Numbered from the stretch's first letter, positions 1 through 9,183 are shown. The stretch: DNA of 64,000 nt from Actinophytocola sp963729115 (GCA_963729115.1 CAVSMR010000006.1:24661-88660); one strand, 5' to 3'. Notes: generated from the sequence alone by a model not told the origin. A program made the numbers and translations.

Positions 1-1
1 C

Positions 2-76
2 CGCGACGCGGTGCACGTGGGCGGCGGCGTGCTCGGCTGGGCCCGCGACGTCGACCCGAGCCTGCCGACGTACTGA
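2..76 (+). CDS. moeZ: MoeZ-type adenylyltransferase/sulfurtransferase, C-terminal end (partial)
   Basis: Only the last 24 codons and the stop are in the window, read in frame from base 2. The tail contains GGGVLGWARDVDPSLPTY, typical of the C-terminal rhodanese domain of actinobacterial MoeZ/MoeB, which adenylates and thiolates small sulfur carriers for molybdopterin and related pathways. The next gene is a TIGR02569-family protein, which also follows moeB1/moeZ in mycobacteria and supports the call. A perfect 20-bp stem follows the stop. The catalytic part lies outside the window, so the assignment rests on the tail and on synteny. Confidence 0.7.
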   Translation, partial: RDAVHVGGGVLGWARDVDPSLPTY

Positions 77-87
77 CGACGAGCCTC

Positions 88-130
88 GCGAACGGGGAAG
101 TGCCGGCGAGGCCGGCACTTCCCCGTTCGC
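88..130. terminator. Perfect 20-bp inverted repeat, probable moeZ terminator
   Basis: The arms at 88-107 and 111-130 are exactly complementary over 20 bp and separated by the trinucleotide GAG, 12 bp after the moeZ stop. No T-run follows, which is usual for high-GC actinobacterial terminators. The arms contain GAACGGGGAA, reminiscent of the ~21-bp intergenic repeat found elsewhere in this window. Confidence 0.75.
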
Positions 131-150
131 GTGATCGAGTACTCCACCGA

Positions 151-177
151 CGACTGACGACTGACGACTCGCGGGTC
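151..177. repeat. Short heptamer repeat running into a single 21-bp-family core
   Basis: CGACTGA occurs twice in tandem (151-164), followed by CGACTCG (165-171). This leads into GACTCGCGGGTC at 166-177, the core of the repeat family found in arrays at 2070-2156, 5706-5886 and 48108-48437. It lies upstream of the GTG start at 216. Confidence 0.5.
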
Positions 178-215
178 TACGGTCCGCGGACGGTGAGCAT
201 GTAGCGTGCGGGATC

Positions 216-1004
216 GTGAGTCCGTCCCCGCCTCCCCTGCACGTGCGCGCGGCCTTCGGTGTCAAGGAGATCGAGCCGGAGCTGCTCGAGGCCGGGCCGC
301 AGTGGCGGTGTGGCGAGCTGGCGCTGCGGCCGGTGACCAATCCCGCCGAGGCGTCGTGGGTGGCCCAGACGCTCGGTGAGCTGGAGGTGCCGGAGCTGCG
401 CATCGGCCGGCCGGTGCGCGCCAGCGACGGGCGCTGGGTCGTCGGTGGCTGGGCGGCGTTCCACCACATCGAGGGCCGTCCGGAACCGCGCTACGACGAG
501 GTCGTCGCCGCGTCGCTGCGGCTGCACAAGGCCACCGCGGACCTGCCGGTGCCGCGATTCCTGCGGGCCCGCTCGGACGTGTTCGCCCTGGCCGACCGGG
601 TCGCCTTCGGCAACGGCGAGGCGCCGCTCGACCCGCTGCTCGGCGGCCGGCTCTTCGACGTGCTGTCCGGCTCGCGCAAGCTGTTGTCGCTGCGATCGCA
701 GGTCGTGCACGGGGACCTGTTCGGCAACGTCCTCTTCGCCGCGGACGGCGCGCCCGGCATCAACGACTTCACCGCCTACCACCGCCCGGCCGAGTGGGCC
801 GCCGCGGTGGTCGTCGTCGACGCGCTCGCCTGGGGCGGGGCGGACGACGGCATCCTGCGCCGCTGGTCGCACCTGCCCGAGTGGCCGCAGGTGCTGCTGC
901 ACGCGCTGCTGTTCCGGCTCGCCGTGCACGCGCTGCACCCGCACTCGACAGACCAGTCGATGCGCGGTCTCGAGCGCGCGGCGCACCAGGTCACGGACCT
1001 GTGA
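216..1004 (+). CDS. TIGR02569-family actinobacterial protein with phosphotransferase-like fold
   Basis: 262 aa from a GTG start. The protein resembles the TIGR02569 family, conserved in actinobacteria next to moeZ (Rv3205c in Mycobacterium tuberculosis). It carries HGDLFGN at residues 165-171, like the catalytic loop of aminoglycoside-phosphotransferase/choline-kinase folds, followed by INDFTAYHRPAEW in place of the usual DxD-type metal site. This suggests a kinase-like fold whose activity and substrate are unknown. No signal peptide or membrane segment is visible, so it is probably cytoplasmic. The other half of the neighbourhood (ATL, adnAB) concerns DNA repair, but a role there is only inference from position. 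Confidence 0.8.
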   Translation: MSPSPPPLHVRAAFGVKEIEPELLEAGPQWRCGELALRPVTNPAEASWVAQTLGELEVPELRIGRPVRASDGRWVVGGWAAFHHIEGRPEPRYDEVVAASLRLHKATADLPVPRFLRARSDVFALADRVAFGNGEAPLDPLLGGRLFDVLSGSRKLLSLRSQVVHGDLFGNVLFAADGAPGINDFTAYHRPAEWAAAVVVVDALAWGGADDGILRRWSHLPEWPQVLLHALLFRLAVHALHPHSTDQSMRGLERAAHQVTDL

Positions 1005-1082
1005 GGCCGACCCCGGAATAATTGAGACTGCAACTACCTTCTCCTGGGCATAGGCTCCTGACCAGACCCAGAGGAGGGCGTC

Positions 1083-2072
1083 ATGCCGGCCATCACCGCG
1101 GACACGCTGACCCTGCCCCGGTTGCCCGAACTGCCCGGGGCCGACACGAAGTGGCGCGGCGTGGGCCGGATCCTCACCGCGCAGAAGTTCCTCGAGGGCG
1201 AGGGGTTCCAGGTCCGCCGCCCGTTCCCGAGCGAAGAGCTCCCGCTGGCCGACCCGTTCCTGCTGCTGGACCACATGGGCGCCGTCGAGTACGGGCCCGG
1301 TGAGGCGAAGGGCACGCCGTGGCACCCGCACCGCGGGTTCGAGACCGTGACGTACATGATCGACGGCGCCTTCGAGCACACCGACTCCATCGGCGGCGGT
1401 GGGCTGATCACCGACGGCGCCACCCAGTGGATGACCGCCGGGGCCGGCATCCTGCACAAGGAGGTGCCGCCGCAGGACATGGTCGCGAAGGGCGGGCTGT
1501 TCCACGGCGTGCAGCTGTGGGTGAACCTGCCGCGGGCCGAGAAGATGACGACCCCGCGCTACCAGGACATCCAGGCCCGCGACGCGACCCTGCTCGCCGG
1601 CGACGACGGTGGCGCGCTGGTCCGCGTGATCGCGGGTTCCCTGGCGGGGCACGACGGTCCGGGCGTCACGCACACGCCGATCACCTACCTGCACGCGACG
1701 GTCGCCGCGGGCGCGCGGCTGGCGATGCCGTGGCCGGCGGACTACAACGCGCTGGTGTACGTGCTGTCCGGGCGCGGCACGGTCGGCCCGGAGCGCCGCC
1801 CGATCGAGGAGGGCCGGCTCGCGATGTTCACCCACGGCGAGGCGCTGACGATGCAGGCGGCGGACACGCAGCCGTCGAACAGCCCGACCGGTTGGGAGAT
1901 CCTGGTGCTGGGCGGCCTGCCGATCAACGAGCCGGTGGCCCGCTACGGCCCGTTCGTGATGAACACGAGGCAGGAGATCGTCGAGGCCTTCGAGGACTTC
2001 CAGGCGGGCCGGCTGGGGCAGATCCCCGCGGAACACCTCGCCCACCGCACGGCGGCCGACGAGAGCCTCTGA
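1083..2072 (+). CDS. Pirin family protein (bicupin)
   Basis: 329 aa from ATG, preceded by a strong ribosome binding site GAGGAGGG at 1071-1078. The N-terminal cupin shows the pirin signature PFLLLDHMG and HPHRGFET (metal-ligand histidines H81 and H83), then GGGGLITDGATQWMTAGAGILHKE. The C-terminal cupin ends with the typical GPFVMNTRQEI. Pirins bind iron and can act as quercetin 2,3-dioxygenases or as redox sensors; which applies here cannot be read from sequence. The stop codon TGA is also the first three bases of the 21-bp repeat array that fills the space to the convergent ATL gene. Confidence 0.92.
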   Translation: MPAITADTLTLPRLPELPGADTKWRGVGRILTAQKFLEGEGFQVRRPFPSEELPLADPFLLLDHMGAVEYGPGEAKGTPWHPHRGFETVTYMIDGAFEHTDSIGGGGLITDGATQWMTAGAGILHKEVPPQDMVAKGGLFHGVQLWVNLPRAEKMTTPRYQDIQARDATLLAGDDGGALVRVIAGSLAGHDGPGVTHTPITYLHATVAAGARLAMPWPADYNALVYVLSGRGTVGPERRPIEEGRLAMFTHGEALTMQAADTQPSNSPTGWEILVLGGLPINEPVARYGPFVMNTRQEIVEAFEDFQAGRLGQIPAEHLAHRTAADESL

Positions 2073-2156
2073 ACGGGGGACTCGCGGGTCCTGAACGGGG
2101 AACTCGCGGGTCGGGAGCGGGGGACTCGCGGGCTGGAACGGGGGACTCGCGGGTCA
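2070..2156. repeat. Array 1 of the ~21-bp GGGGACTCGCGGG repeat (4 units)
   Basis: Four head-to-tail units of 21-23 bp: 2070-2091, 2092-2112, 2113-2133 and 2134-2156. Each has the core CGGGGRACTCGCGGG. The array fills the space between two convergent genes exactly: the pirin stop (2070-2072) is the start of unit 1 and the ATL stop (2154-2156 on the minus strand) is the end of unit 4. Related arrays lie at 5706-5886 and 48108-48437. Confidence 0.85.
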
Positions 2157-2441
2157 GGGGTGCCAGCGGTAGTCGCGCATGCTGACCTTCTGGCCGTCGG
2201 CGAGCACGCCCTCGGCTCGCAGCAGCTCGAGCTGGTGGTGGACCAGGTGCGGCGCGGGGGTCCCGTTGGCCCGCAGCACCCGGTGCCAGGGCAGGTCGTG
2301 CCCGTCCTCGTTCAGGATCCGGCCCACCAGCCGCGGCGTGGACGCGCCGGCCATGGCCGCGATGTCGCCGTAGGTGGACACCCGCCCGGCGGGGATCGAC
2401 GCGATCAGCTCGCGCACGCGTTCGTGCAGGGCCTCGTCCAC
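2154..2441 (-). CDS. Alkyltransferase-like protein (ATL, MGMT family)
   Basis: 95 aa from GTG, the first start compatible with family length. The sequence has the MGMT C-terminal DNA-binding fold (AGRVSTYGDIAAMAG, then RLVGRIL) but carries PWHRV (W52) where true O6-alkylguanine transferases have PCHRV with the acceptor cysteine. ATL proteins therefore cannot dealkylate; they bind O6-alkylguanine and flag it for nucleotide excision repair. The gene is divergent from adnA with only 24 bp between starts, as in mycobacteria (Rv3204). Such a small gap suggests overlapping promoters or a leaderless transcript. The stop codon lies in the last unit of a repeat array. Confidence 0.9.
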   Translation of the reverse strand: MDEALHERVRELIASIPAGRVSTYGDIAAMAGASTPRLVGRILNEDGHDLPWHRVLRANGTPAPHLVHHQLELLRAEGVLADGQKVSMRDYRWHP

Positions 2442-2465
2442 GGCGCCAATTATGACGGCGTGCCG

Positions 2466-5400
2466 ATGCGAGGAAGGTCGGTGCGCCGTGTTTTCATCGA
2501 CGGCGTGGTCACCACCGCGAGGCAGCCGGCTCCCCGGCTCGTGCGCCGGCCGGTGGCACCCCGGCGGCCCTCCCGGTGGGATGCCGCGGCCCAGCGCGTG
2601 CTCGACGGCGCCGAGGGCTTCGTCCGCGTCCTGGGCGGCCCCGGCACCGGCAAGACCACGCTGCTCGCCGAGGTCGCGGCCGACCGGATCCGCCGCGGCG
2701 GCGTCGATCCCGACCAGCTGCTCGTCATCGCGGCCAACCGCAGGGCCGCGGCGGACCTCCGCGGGACCATCAGCGGCCTGCTGACCGCCGGCGACGAGGA
2801 CCTGCGCACCGTCCGCGAACCGCTCGTGCGCACCGTGCACTCCTACGCCTTCGCCGTGCTGCGCCTGCACGCCGCCATGCGCGACGTGCCCGGCCCGCGC
2901 TTGCTGTCCGGCCCCGAGCAGGACGCCGTCGTCCGCGAGCTGCTCGCCGGGGACGTCGAGGACGGGGCGCACTACTGGCCCGACCGGCTCTGGCCGGCGC
3001 TCGCCGTGCCGGGCTTCGCCGAGGAGCTGCGCGACCTGATGCTGCGCGCCGCCGAGCGCGGGCTCGGGCCCGAGGACCTGATCAAGGTCGGCCGGGACGC
3101 CAAGCGCGACGAGTGGGTCGCCGCCGGCCGGTTCGCCCGGCAGTACGAGCAGGTCACGCTGCTGGCCGGCGCGGACGGCGCCGCCCAGGAGTCCGCGCCC
3201 GCCCTGGACGCCGCCGAGCTCGTCGCGAGCGCGCTGCTCGCCTTCGAGACCGACACCGACCTGCTCGCCGGCGAGCGCGGCCGGGTCCGCTACCTGCTCG
3301 TCGACGACGCCCAGCACCTCGACCCGCTGCAGTACCGCCTGCTCGCCCGGCTCGGCTTCGCCGCCAAGGAGTTCGTCCTGGCCGGCGACCCCGACCAGGC
3401 CGTCTTCTCCTTCCGCGGCGCGGATCCCCGGCTGCTGGCCGACACTCAGCCCGACGGCGGCACCGTCGTGCTCACCGAGACCCACCGCATGGCACCCGCG
3501 ATCCGCCAGGCCGTCGCCCGCCTCGCCGCCCGGCTGCCCGGCGTCGGCCCCCAGCGCCCCGCGCTCGGCACCGAGGAGCCGCCCGCCACCGACGGCCGCG
3601 TCACCGTCCGCCTGCACGCGACCGACGCCGCCGAGGCCGCGTGGGCCGCGGACCAGCTGCGCCGCGCCCACCTCATGGACGGCGTGCCCTGGTCGGAGAT
3701 GGCCGTGCTGATCCGCTCCGCCGAGCGCTCCGCGCCGATCCTGCAGCGCGCGCTCGCCTCGGCCGGCGTCCCGGTCACCACCGACGCCGACGAGCTGCCG
3801 CTGGCCCGCCAGCCCGCCGTGCGCCCGTTCCTCGAGCTGCTGCGGGTGGCCGCGAGCCCCCACCTGCTCGACCCCGCCCGCGCGGAGATGCTGCTGTCCT
3901 CGCAGTTCGGCGGCGCCGACCCGCTCGCGTTGCGCCGCCTGCGCCGGGCCCTGCGCCGCCTCGAGCTCGCGTCCGGCCGGGACCGGCCCAGCGACGAGCT
4001 GCTCGTGGACGTGCTGCGCTCGGTCGTCCTGACCGACGACGTGCTCACCGCGCTCGACGAGGGCGAGGCCGCGAGCGTGCACCGGGCCGGCGGGCTGCTG
4101 CGCACCGCGCGCCGGGCGATCGCGGACAACGCCGGCATCGAGCAGGTGCTCTGGCTGGTCTGGCAGCAGAGCGGGCTCGAGGAGCGCTGGGTCGCCCAGT
4201 CCCGGCGCGGCGGGACGCTCGGCGCGCAGGCCGACCGGGACCTCGACGCGATCGTCGGGCTCTTCCACGCGGCCGGCCGCTACGCCGACCGGCTGCCCGG
4301 TGCCGGCGTCACCGGGTTCGCCGAATACCTTGCCGCGCAACGGATCGTGGGCGACACGCTCGCGCCGTCCGCGCAGCGCGGCGAGGCCGTGTCGATCCTC
4401 ACCGCGCACGGCGCCGTCGGTCGCGAGTGGACGGTGGTGGCCGTGCTCGGCGTGCAGGAGGGCACCTGGCCGGACCTGCGGCTGCGTGGCTCGCTGCTGG
4501 GCGTGGAGCGGCTCACCGATCGGCTGTCCGGAGTGGACGGTGCGGCGCTGTCGGCGACGGCGCCGCTGCTCGCCGAGGAGCGCCGGCTGCTGCTGGTCGC
4601 GGCCAGCCGGGCGCGCCACACGCTGCTGCTGTCCGCGATCCGCGGCGAGGACGAGCAGCCGTCGCGGTTCCTGTCGGAGATCACCGGCGGGGACGTCGAG
4701 GAGGCCGCCGGGCCGCTGCGGCTGGGTGGCCCCAACCGCGCGCTGGTGCTCGCCGACCTGGTGGGGGAGCTGCGCCGCGCGGTCTGCGACGGCACCGCGC
4801 CGGTCGAGCGCCGCCGGCGCGCGGCCCGCCAGCTCGCCCGGCTCGCGGAGGCCGGCGTGCCCGGCGCGGACCCGGACGTCTGGTACGGCCTGCCGCCGCT
4901 GTCCAGCAGCGAACCGCTGCGGGTGGCCGACGAGCGGATCGTCGTCTCACCGTCCACAGTGGAGGTTCTGGCCCGCTGCCCGCTGCGCTGGATGGTGGAG
5001 CGGCACGGCGGGGCGGACCCGGCCGAGCTGGCGTCGATCACCGGCGTGCTGGTGCACGCGCTCGCGCAGGCCGCCGCGGACGGCGCGGACGAGGTCGAGC
5101 TGCGGGCCGAGCTGGACCGCGCGTGGGACGCCGTGGACGCCGGCGCGCCGTGGTTCTCCCGCCGCGAGCGGGCCCGCGTACACGCGATGATGGACACGTT
5201 CCTCGGCTGGCTGCGCGCCACCCGCGGCGAGCTGACCCAGGTCGCCATCGAGCATGCGTTCACGGTCGACGTGCCGGAGACGCCCGTGCGCGTGCGCGGC
5301 CGGGTCGACCGCCTCGAGGCCGACGCCGACGGGCACCCGGTGGTCGTCGACGTGAAGACCGGCCGCCAGCCGGTCACCGAGAACGACGCGAAGGAGCACC

Positions 5401-5705
5401 CGCAGCTCGCCGTGTACCAGCTCGCCGCCGCGTACGGCGCGTTCCGCCGGCTGGGCCTGGACAGCGAGCCCGGCGGCGCGCGGCTGCTGTACGTGTCCAA
5501 GGCGAACCGGAAGAAGGCGGCGACCGAGCGCAACCAGGACGCCCTGGACGAGGAGGGCCTCAAGCACTGGACCGGCGTGGTCGCCGACGCGGCCGCGGCC
5601 AGCACGGGCCCCGAGTACGTGGCGCGCCAGAACCCGGACTGCTCCCGCTGCCCGGTCCGCTTCAGCTGCCCCGTCAACCCGAGCGGCCGCCAGGTGACCG
5701 AATGA
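2466..5705 (+). CDS. adnA: AdnA subunit of the AdnAB helicase-nuclease
   Basis: 1079 aa from ATG at 2466. A GTG at 2481 behind AGGAAGG is an alternative, but its spacing is only 3 nt. This is a UvrD/Rep-type superfamily 1 motor: Walker A GGPGTGKTT (K63) and a VDDAQH Walker B at about residue 280, with GDPDQAVFSFRG following. The C terminus holds a RecB-like nuclease with VDVKTG (D962, K964) and HPQLAVYQ. Cysteines for a Fe-S cluster are visible: one in EVLARCPLRW and three in CSRCPVRFSC near the end. AdnA pairs with AdnB to resect double-strand breaks, replacing RecBCD or AddAB in actinobacteria. adnB follows after a repeat-filled gap. Confidence 0.93.
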   Translation: MRGRSVRRVFIDGVVTTARQPAPRLVRRPVAPRRPSRWDAAAQRVLDGAEGFVRVLGGPGTGKTTLLAEVAADRIRRGGVDPDQLLVIAANRRAAADLRGTISGLLTAGDEDLRTVREPLVRTVHSYAFAVLRLHAAMRDVPGPRLLSGPEQDAVVRELLAGDVEDGAHYWPDRLWPALAVPGFAEELRDLMLRAAERGLGPEDLIKVGRDAKRDEWVAAGRFARQYEQVTLLAGADGAAQESAPALDAAELVASALLAFETDTDLLAGERGRVRYLLVDDAQHLDPLQYRLLARLGFAAKEFVLAGDPDQAVFSFRGADPRLLADTQPDGGTVVLTETHRMAPAIRQAVARLAARLPGVGPQRPALGTEEPPATDGRVTVRLHATDAAEAAWAADQLRRAHLMDGVPWSEMAVLIRSAERSAPILQRALASAGVPVTTDADELPLARQPAVRPFLELLRVAASPHLLDPARAEMLLSSQFGGADPLALRRLRRALRRLELASGRDRPSDELLVDVLRSVVLTDDVLTALDEGEAASVHRAGGLLRTARRAIADNAGIEQVLWLVWQQSGLEERWVAQSRRGGTLGAQADRDLDAIVGLFHAAGRYADRLPGAGVTGFAEYLAAQRIVGDTLAPSAQRGEAVSILTAHGAVGREWTVVAVLGVQEGTWPDLRLRGSLLGVERLTDRLSGVDGAALSATAPLLAEERRLLLVAASRARHTLLLSAIRGEDEQPSRFLSEITGGDVEEAAGPLRLGGPNRALVLADLVGELRRAVCDGTAPVERRRRAARQLARLAEAGVPGADPDVWYGLPPLSSSEPLRVADERIVVSPSTVEVLARCPLRWMVERHGGADPAELASITGVLVHALAQAAADGADEVELRAELDRAWDAVDAGAPWFSRRERARVHAMMDTFLGWLRATRGELTQVAIEHAFTVDVPETPVRVRGRVDRLEADADGHPVVVDVKTGRQPVTENDAKEHPQLAVYQLAAAYGAFRRLGLDSEPGGARLLYVSKANRKKAATERNQDALDEEGLKHWTGVVADAAAASTGPEYVARQNPDCSRCPVRFSCPVNPSGRQVTE

Positions 5706-5886
5706 CCCCCACCCCGCGAGTCCCCCGTTCTGACCCGCGAGTCCCCCGTTCTGGCCCGCATGTCCCCCGTTCTGGCTCGCGAGTCCCCCGTTCCGGCCTG
5801 CGAGTTCCCCGTTGCGTTCGCCGACCGGAGTGTTGGACTCGCCCGACCGGAGCGTTGGACTCGCGAGGGGTGGCGGGTGAGCCCGC
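5706..5886. repeat. Array 2 of the ~21-bp repeat, between adnA and adnB
   Basis: Units here run in the opposite orientation to array 1: about five copies of the type CGCGAGTCCCCCGTTC (5715-5813), then two forward copies of the sister type GTTGGACTCGC (5830-5872). The array fills the space between two genes whose mycobacterial counterparts are adjacent. Some units are degenerate, for example GCATGTCCCCCG. Either it does not block transcription or adnB has its own promoter. Confidence 0.8.
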
Positions 5887-8800
5887 GTGAGTGACTTGAT
5901 CAGCCCGCGGTTGCTCGCCGCCGAGCTGGGGCTGCCGGCGCCGACCGAGGAGCAGGTGGCGGTCATCGCCGCGCCCGCCGAGCCAGCGCTCGTCGTGGCC
6001 GGCGCCGGTGCGGGCAAGACCGAGACGATGGCCGCCCGCGTGGTCTGGCTCGTGGCGAACGGCCTGGTCACGCCCGACCGCGTGCTGGGCCTGACGTTCA
6101 CCCGCAAGGCCGCGCGCCAGCTCGCCGACCGGGTCCGCGCCCGGCTGCGCCGCCTCGCCGGCTCCGGGCTGCTGGCCCGCATCGACCCGGGCGGCGAGCG
6201 GCTGGCCGCCGTGTACGCGGGCGAGCCGACCGTGCTGACCTACCACGCCTACGCCGGCCGGCTCGTCGCCGAGCACGGGCTGCGGCTGCCGGTCGAGCCG
6301 GGCGCGCGGCTGCTCACCGAGACCGCGTGCTGGCAGCTCGCCCACCGCGTGGTGGCCACGTGGACCCAGGACCTGGACACCGACCGCGTGCCGGTCACCG
6401 TGACCCGCTACCTGCTGGAGCTGGCCGGCGAGCTCGCCGAGCACCTGGTCGACGAGGACCAGCTCGCCGACTACTCCGAGCGCGTCGCCACCGCCATCGA
6501 GAGCGCGCCGCGCGGGCCGCGTCAGCGCGACGAGCTGTCGCAGAACCTGCGTGAGGTCGTGGCCACGCAACGGTTCCGGCTCGCCCTGCTGCCGCTCGTG
6601 CACGCCTACGGCGAGCGCAAGCGCCGCGAGGGCGCGCTGGACTTCGCCGAGCAGATGGCGCTGGCCGCGCAGCTGGCGAGCACGCACCCGGAGGTCGTGC
6701 ACGGCGAGCGGGAGCGCTACGGCGTGGCGCTGCTCGACGAGTACCAGGACACCGGGCACGCGCAACGGATCCTGCTGCGGTCGCTGTTCGGCGGCCCGGA
6801 CGGCGAGCCGATGCCGGTGACCGCGGTCGGCGACCCGGTGCAGGCCATCTACGGCTGGCGCGGCGCGAGTGCCGCGAACCTGCCGCGGTTCACGACCGAC
6901 TTCCCGGCCCCGCGCCGCAAGCCGGCCACCCGCTACGGCCTGCTGACGAGCTTCCGCAACCCGCCCGAGGTCCTCGCCCTCGCCAACGCGATCTCCGGCC
7001 CGCTGCGCACCGACGTCGGCGAGCTGCGGGCCCCGGCCGGCACCGGGCCCGCCGATGTCCGATGTGGACTGTTCGCGGACGCCGAGGTGGAGGTCGGCTG
7101 GCTGGCCGACGCGATCGCCGCCCGCTGGCGCGCGTCGGTGGCCGAGCTGGGCCGCCCGCCGACCGCGGCCGTGCTGGTGCGCCGCCGCGCGGACATGACC
7201 GACCTCGCCGCGGCGCTGCGCGAGCGCGGGCTGCCGGTGGAGGTCGTCGGCATCGGCGGGCTGCTCGACGAGCCGGAGGTGCGGGACCTGGTGTCCGCGC
7301 TGCGCGTGCTGATCGACCCGCTGGCCGGCACGGCGGCGGCGCGGGTGCTGACCGGCGCGCGGTGGCGGCTGGGCGCGGCGGACCTGGCGGCGCTGTGGCG
7401 GCGCGCGGCCGAGCTCGGCAAGGCCTACGAGGCGGGCGAGGGCGCGGGCCGGCTCGTCGACACGGTGCCGGGGGAGGGCGCCGAGCAGGCCGGCCTGGTC
7501 GACGCGATCGACGACCCGGGCGAGGCGGCGGCGTACTCGGCGGAGGGCTACCGGCGGCTCCGCACGCTCGGCGCGGAGCTGCGCGCGTTGCGTCGCCGGC
7601 TGGACCAGCCGTTGCCGGAGCTGGTGGCCGAGGTGGAGCGGGCGATGCTGCTCGACGTCGAGGCGAAGGCCCGGCCGGGCGGCGCGGGGCGGGCGCACCT
7701 GAACAAGTTCGCCGACGTGGTGTCCGACTACGCGCGCACCAGCCCGTCCGCGAGCCTGCCCGCGCTGCTGGACTACCTCGCCGCGGCGGAGGCGGCGGAG
7801 GACGGGCTCGAGCCCGGTGAGGTCGAGGTCGCGGAGGACCGGGTGCAGATCCTGACCGTGCACGCGGCGAAGGGCCTCGAGTGGGAGATCGTCGCGGTGC
7901 CGCACCTGGTCGGCGACGTGTTCCCCAGCCGCAAGCGGACCTCCTGCTGGCTGCGCGCGGTGACCGAGCTGCCGGCGGCGCTGCGTGGTGACACGGCCGA
8001 CCTGCCGGTGCTGAACCTCGACGGCGCGGCCGACCGCAAGGAGGTCGAGCTGGAGCTGACCCGCCACGCCGAGGAGTTCGCCGAGCGGGACCTCGTCGAG
8101 GAGCGGCGGCTGTGCTACGTGGCGCTGACCCGTGCCGAGCGCGTGCTGCTCGTCTCGGCGCACTGGTGGGGCCGCACCGGCTCGAAGCCGAAGGGCCCGT
8201 CACCGTTCTTCACCGAGGTCGCCGCGCTGGTGGCGCCCGAGCACGCCGCGCCCCCGCCGCCCGAGGACGAGGAGAACCCGCTCGCGACCGCCGAGCGCAC
8301 CGCGCTGTGGCCGGCCGATCCGATCGCGCTGGGCCGCACCGACGTGCGCGAGGGCGCGGCGATGGTGCGCGAGACGCTGGCCGAGCTGCGGTCGGGTGCG
8401 GGCCAGCTGATGCTCGAGGAGGACCCGGAGGGCTGGGAGGCGGACACCGACGTGCTGCTCGCGGAACGCGCCGCGGCCGCCGCCCGGCGCGAGCAGGTGA
8501 CGCTGCCGCCGTCGATGTCGGTGAGCCAGCTGGTCGAGCTCGCGGCGGACCCGAACGCGCTGGCCCGGCGGCTGCGCCGGCCGCTGCCGTTCCCGCCGAA
8601 CCCGACCGCGCGGCGGGGCACGGCGTTCCACGCGTGGCTGGAGAAGCGGTTCGGCTCGCGGGCGCTGCTGGACCTGGACGAGCTGCCCGGCTCCGCCGAC
8701 TCCGGAGCGGCGCCGGAGGGGGACCTCGACGAGCTGAAGGACGCGTTCCTCGCGTCGGCGTGGGCGGAGCGGGTGCCGCACGAGGTGGAGGTCCCGTTCA

Positions 8801-9099
8801 CCTGCGACGTCGCGGGGATCTCCCTGCGTGGCCGGATGGACGCGGTGTTCGCGGACCCGGCCGGCGGCTGGACGGTGATCGACTGGAAGACCGGCGCGCT
8901 GCCGCGGGAGGAGGACCTGCCCGCGCTGACCGTGCAGCTGGCCGCGTACCGCCTGGCGTGGGCCGGCCTGACCGGCGCCCCGGTCGACGAGGTCCGCGCG
9001 GCGTTCCACTACGTGCGCCAGAACCGCACGGTCCGCGCCGCCGACCTGCTGGACGCCGATGGCCTGCGCGCCCTGCTCCGCGCCGTCCCGACCGCCTGA
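5887..9099 (+). CDS. adnB: AdnB subunit of the AdnAB helicase-nuclease
   Basis: 1070 aa from GTG. Classical UvrD-family motifs occur in order: EEQVAVI (Q motif), Walker A AGAGAGKTE (K44), LTFTRKAARQL, DEYQDT (D284, E285), GDPVQAIYGWRG and LTVHAAKGLEWE, then the C-terminal RecB-family nuclease with IDWKTG (D999, K1001) and QLAAYRLAW. In the mycobacterial enzyme AdnB is the lead translocase of the heterodimer. The intact motifs in both subunits suggest an active machine with two motors and two nucleases. The upstream gap is filled by a short-repeat array rather than the close spacing expected of an operon. Confidence 0.93.
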   Translation: MSDLISPRLLAAELGLPAPTEEQVAVIAAPAEPALVVAGAGAGKTETMAARVVWLVANGLVTPDRVLGLTFTRKAARQLADRVRARLRRLAGSGLLARIDPGGERLAAVYAGEPTVLTYHAYAGRLVAEHGLRLPVEPGARLLTETACWQLAHRVVATWTQDLDTDRVPVTVTRYLLELAGELAEHLVDEDQLADYSERVATAIESAPRGPRQRDELSQNLREVVATQRFRLALLPLVHAYGERKRREGALDFAEQMALAAQLASTHPEVVHGERERYGVALLDEYQDTGHAQRILLRSLFGGPDGEPMPVTAVGDPVQAIYGWRGASAANLPRFTTDFPAPRRKPATRYGLLTSFRNPPEVLALANAISGPLRTDVGELRAPAGTGPADVRCGLFADAEVEVGWLADAIAARWRASVAELGRPPTAAVLVRRRADMTDLAAALRERGLPVEVVGIGGLLDEPEVRDLVSALRVLIDPLAGTAAARVLTGARWRLGAADLAALWRRAAELGKAYEAGEGAGRLVDTVPGEGAEQAGLVDAIDDPGEAAAYSAEGYRRLRTLGAELRALRRRLDQPLPELVAEVERAMLLDVEAKARPGGAGRAHLNKFADVVSDYARTSPSASLPALLDYLAAAEAAEDGLEPGEVEVAEDRVQILTVHAAKGLEWEIVAVPHLVGDVFPSRKRTSCWLRAVTELPAALRGDTADLPVLNLDGAADRKEVELELTRHAEEFAERDLVEERRLCYVALTRAERVLLVSAHWWGRTGSKPKGPSPFFTEVAALVAPEHAAPPPPEDEENPLATAERTALWPADPIALGRTDVREGAAMVRETLAELRSGAGQLMLEEDPEGWEADTDVLLAERAAAAARREQVTLPPSMSVSQLVELAADPNALARRLRRPLPFPPNPTARRGTAFHAWLEKRFGSRALLDLDELPGSADSGAAPEGDLDELKDAFLASAWAERVPHEVEVPFTCDVAGISLRGRMDAVFADPAGGWTVIDWKTGALPREEDLPALTVQLAAYRLAWAGLTGAPVDEVRAAFHYVRQNRTVRAADLLDADGLRALLRAVPTA

Positions 9100-9183
9100 G
9101 CGGTCCGATCGTCTTGTCGCAGCGTGCACTCGCGGTTGCCCGGCGTGCACATCCCCTCGGCCCGCGACGCGCGGGGTGTCACC

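Noticed and set aside
2070..5886. Could the 21-bp repeats be a CRISPR array?
   Set aside because: Units are contiguous with no unique spacers of constant length, and no cas genes are present.
2576..5890. Large open frame overlapping adnA in another phase
   Set aside because: The product is Arg/Pro/Ala-rich without motifs. The other phase has full helicase and nuclease motifs.
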